This document shows positions 62,532 through 64,000 of a stretch of 64,000 nucleotides of DNA, piece by piece. The DNA comes from Streptomyces cellostaticus (GTDB lineage Bacteria; Actinomycetota; Actinomycetes; Streptomycetales; Streptomycetaceae). Position 1 is the stretch's first letter, and each line of letters opens with the position of its first letter. The stretch is taken from positions 6,041 to 70,040 of the forward strand of contig NZ_KQ948035.1 of NCBI RefSeq assembly GCF_001513965.1, in the 5' to 3' direction. Below the pieces are notes generated by a model. That model was not told the origin of the DNA, searched no databases, and saw only the letters and a list, made by a program, of their open reading frames with translations. Both the position numbers and the translations under genes were made by a program.

Positions 62532-62927
62532 ATGTCCACAAACAGCGCCGCGCTTACGATCGCCGAGCGCTTCCTCACCTCGTTCCAAGCCCGAGACTGG
62601 GAGACGCTGCGTGACCTGCTGGCCGATGACATCACGTGGACCATGCCGGGAACCGGCGCTGTCTCCGGCACCATCCACGGCGCCGACGCGGTCGTGGACC
62701 GGGCGCGGCACATCGCGGGCCAGGGGCTGTACACCGAGCTGCTGCATGTACTCGTCGGGGCACACGGCGCCGCCCTCTCGCTCCACAACACGGCAACCGC
62801 CCCCGACGGCCGCAGGCTCGACGAGTACCTCGCGACCGTGCTGACCATGCGCCACGGCCGCATCACCGCCATCGACAGCTACCTGTCGGACGTCGACGGC
62901 ATGAGCTCCTTCTTCACCGCGCCCTGA
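62532..62927 (+). CDS. SnoaL/NTF2-like protein
   Basis: 131 residues: IAERFLTSFQARDWETLRDL, DDITWTMPGTG, a GADAVVDRARHI segment, and C-terminal MRHGRITAIDSYLSDVDGM. The conserved Asp/Trp pocket is like ketosteroid-isomerase-type proteins. GGAG lies upstream of the ATG. Single gene, divergent from the acyl-reductase operon. Confidence 0.83.
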   Translation: MSTNSAALTIAERFLTSFQARDWETLRDLLADDITWTMPGTGAVSGTIHGADAVVDRARHIAGQGLYTELLHVLVGAHGAALSLHNTATAPDGRRLDEYLATVLTMRHGRITAIDSYLSDVDGMSSFFTAP

Positions 62928-62957
62928 CCGGTCAGCTGATCAAGCTTGGTGGAACCC

Positions 62958-62980
62958 GTGGCCGAGGGCCGCTTGGCCAC
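62958..62980 (+). terminator. Candidate hairpin terminator after SnoaL-like gene
   Basis: 6-bp stem GTGGCC / GGCCAC with an 11-nt GC-rich loop, 31 bp after the stop codon. Confidence 0.4.
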
Positions 62981-63065
62981 CTCCAGCACCTTGCGCGATG
63001 AAGGCGGCTCGCCGCACGGCTTCCTTGCGGCTGCTTCCGGCTGCAGCTCCAGCGATTCGGGGAGG

Positions 63066-64000
63066 CTATCTGACGGTGTCCGGGGAAGGCGGCCTGCTCT
63101 GAGGGGTGGCGCGTCGGGAGGCTGCTGGGTCCTGCTGGGGAATCTGGCCGGTGGCCAGCGCGGTGCTCAGATCGGCTCTGCCGTCGATGGCGAGCTTGCG
63201 GTAGACGTGCGTGAGGTGGAACTCCACGGTCCGCCGGCTGACGAACAGCGTGGTGGCGATGGCCTGGTTGTCCATGCCGCCGGCGGCAAGGGCAGCGATG
63301 CGCTGTTCGCGTTCGGTGAGGGCTTTCACACCCGACTGACGCTTACGGCGGGGGCGCGCTCCGGTGGCCAGCAGCGCGTGGTAGGCGCGCTCCGACAGAG
63401 GCGCGGCGCCCGAGGCGTCCGCGAGGTCGAGCGCCTGGCGCAGCACTGTCCGTGCCTCTGTGCCCCGGTCGGTGGCGTGAAGTGCTTCGCCGAGGTCGGT
63501 GAGCGTCCGGGCAAGGTCGTGCCGGGCGGGTGTGGCCTGGAGCAGTGCGGCGGCTTCGGACAGGGTGGTCACGGCCGCGGGGCCGGTCTGCAGGCGGCCG
63601 ATGGTGCGCAGGCTGGTGGCGATCGTGCGGGGGCTGCCCCAGCGCCGTGTGAGCACGAGCTCGGCTTCGGCCAGGTTCATGGCGGTTTCGTCGTCGCCGA
63701 GGCGCTGGTGGACAAGTGCTGCGTGGGAGCGCCAGGGTACGAGAGCAGGGTTGTCGTAACCGCCGTTGTGCATCTGCCGTGCGCAGGCGTCGAGTTCCCT
63801 CAAGGCCGTGTGATGTCGGTTGTGGGTGTGGTGGGTTCGAGCCCGGGCGGCGTAGAGAACCGCCCAGCTCCAGTGGTTGCCGGCGGGGCCTTGGTGGGAG
63901 GTGCGACAGAGATGCTCTGCTTGTTCGGTCTCGCCCAGGTCGATCAGGGCGTTGATGACCTGAGCGGTGACGTAAGGCTGGTACCGCTGCCCGGGAGGTG
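63066..64000 (-). CDS. LuxR-family (LAL-type) transcriptional regulator, 3' part, 5' end outside window
   Basis: The frame is open to the window edge. The visible 311 residues are TPR-like helical repeats (LALs have long TPR regions after an ATPase domain), followed by a LuxR DNA-binding domain: LTEREQRIAALAAGGMDNQA and VSRRTVEFHLTHVYRKL. The tail is Pro/Arg/Ser-rich. LAL regulators often activate specialised-metabolite operons. It lies near the acyl-reductase operon and is on the same strand, upstream of the SnoaL-like gene, but a regulatory link is inferred only. Confidence 0.85.
   Translation of the reverse strand, partial: PPGQRYQPYVTAQVINALIDLGETEQAEHLCRTSHQGPAGNHWSWAVLYAARARTHHTHNRHHTALRELDACARQMHNGGYDNPALVPWRSHAALVHQRLGDDETAMNLAEAELVLTRRWGSPRTIATSLRTIGRLQTGPAAVTTLSEAAALLQATPARHDLARTLTDLGEALHATDRGTEARTVLRQALDLADASGAAPLSERAYHALLATGARPRRKRQSGVKALTEREQRIAALAAGGMDNQAIATTLFVSRRTVEFHLTHVYRKLAIDGRADLSTALATGQIPQQDPAASRRATPQSRPPSPDTVR

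Noticed and set aside
1..64000. CRISPR arrays, tRNA or rRNA genes, complete insertion sequences
   Set aside because: No regularly spaced repeats, cloverleaf-like sequences, rRNA-like stretches or transposase frames with terminal inverted repeats were recognised by eye.

Overview
The window is about 70% GC with strong G/C bias at third codon positions, GTG and TTG starts, many four-base stop/start overlaps, TipA-, LAL- and Lrp-type regulators, a PKS-NRPS, and very rare TTA codons. All of this points to a Streptomyces-like actinomycete chromosome, in an accessory region rich in specialised metabolism. No rRNA, tRNA, CRISPR array or intact insertion sequence was seen.

Region A (1-8.3 kb, + strand) is the 3' end of a PKS-NRPS assembly line: a DH-like fold, ACP, Cy, A (cysteine code), PCP and TE. 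It is translationally coupled to a DHA2-type exporter, a class B flavin monooxygenase and a small unknown protein, and closed by a hairpin terminator. A convergent acyl-CoA ligase follows.

Region B (10-30 kb) holds mostly ordinary Streptomyces accessory genes. They include secreted proteins, a trypsin-like protease with five C-terminal repeats, an MDR reductase, a cupin, a PQQ-type beta-propeller, a polytopic membrane protein, a TipA-like regulator with a glycosyltransferase, a cysteine-cluster regulator divergent from a DUF2231 membrane protein, GNATs and a lipoprotein. There is a decayed patch at 25.4-26.9 kb with two broken genes.

Region C (30-51 kb) is the main point of interest. Two divergent operons share a 476-bp intergenic region. 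The leftward operon runs: 51-residue peptide, APH-fold kinase, NUDIX, ABC exporter, tandem NUDIX, PCMT-like methyltransferase, and a fused methyltransferase-NUDIX-PCMT. The rightward operon runs: LanB-like protein 1, B12-type radical SAM enzyme, arginase-family hydrolase, probable Fe/2-oxoglutarate oxygenase, PHP phosphoesterase, LanB-like protein 2, MFS exporter, APH-fold kinase, and cobalamin adenosyltransferase. Both LanB-like proteins are 861 residues and lack an elimination domain, no LanC is present, and the candidate peptide has no cysteine. This suggests a peptide-scaffold pathway of the PEARL (peptide aminoacyl-tRNA ligase) kind, or an unusual PCMT-containing RiPP pathway, rather than a lanthipeptide. 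In-frame TTA codons lie in both operons, so BldA-dependent timing is likely.

Region D (51-54.6 kb) is a chimeric, frameshifted amidohydrolase pseudogene, a duplicated Lrp-type regulator and a 56-residue protein. Region E (54.6-62 kb, - strand) is a tightly overlapping five-gene operon: PaaK-like ligase, MFS, GNAT, LuxE-like synthetase, and a LuxC-type reductase fused to a second PaaK-like ligase. It looks like an acyl activation and reduction pathway without luciferase genes. The window ends in a SnoaL-like protein and the 3' part of a LAL-type LuxR regulator.
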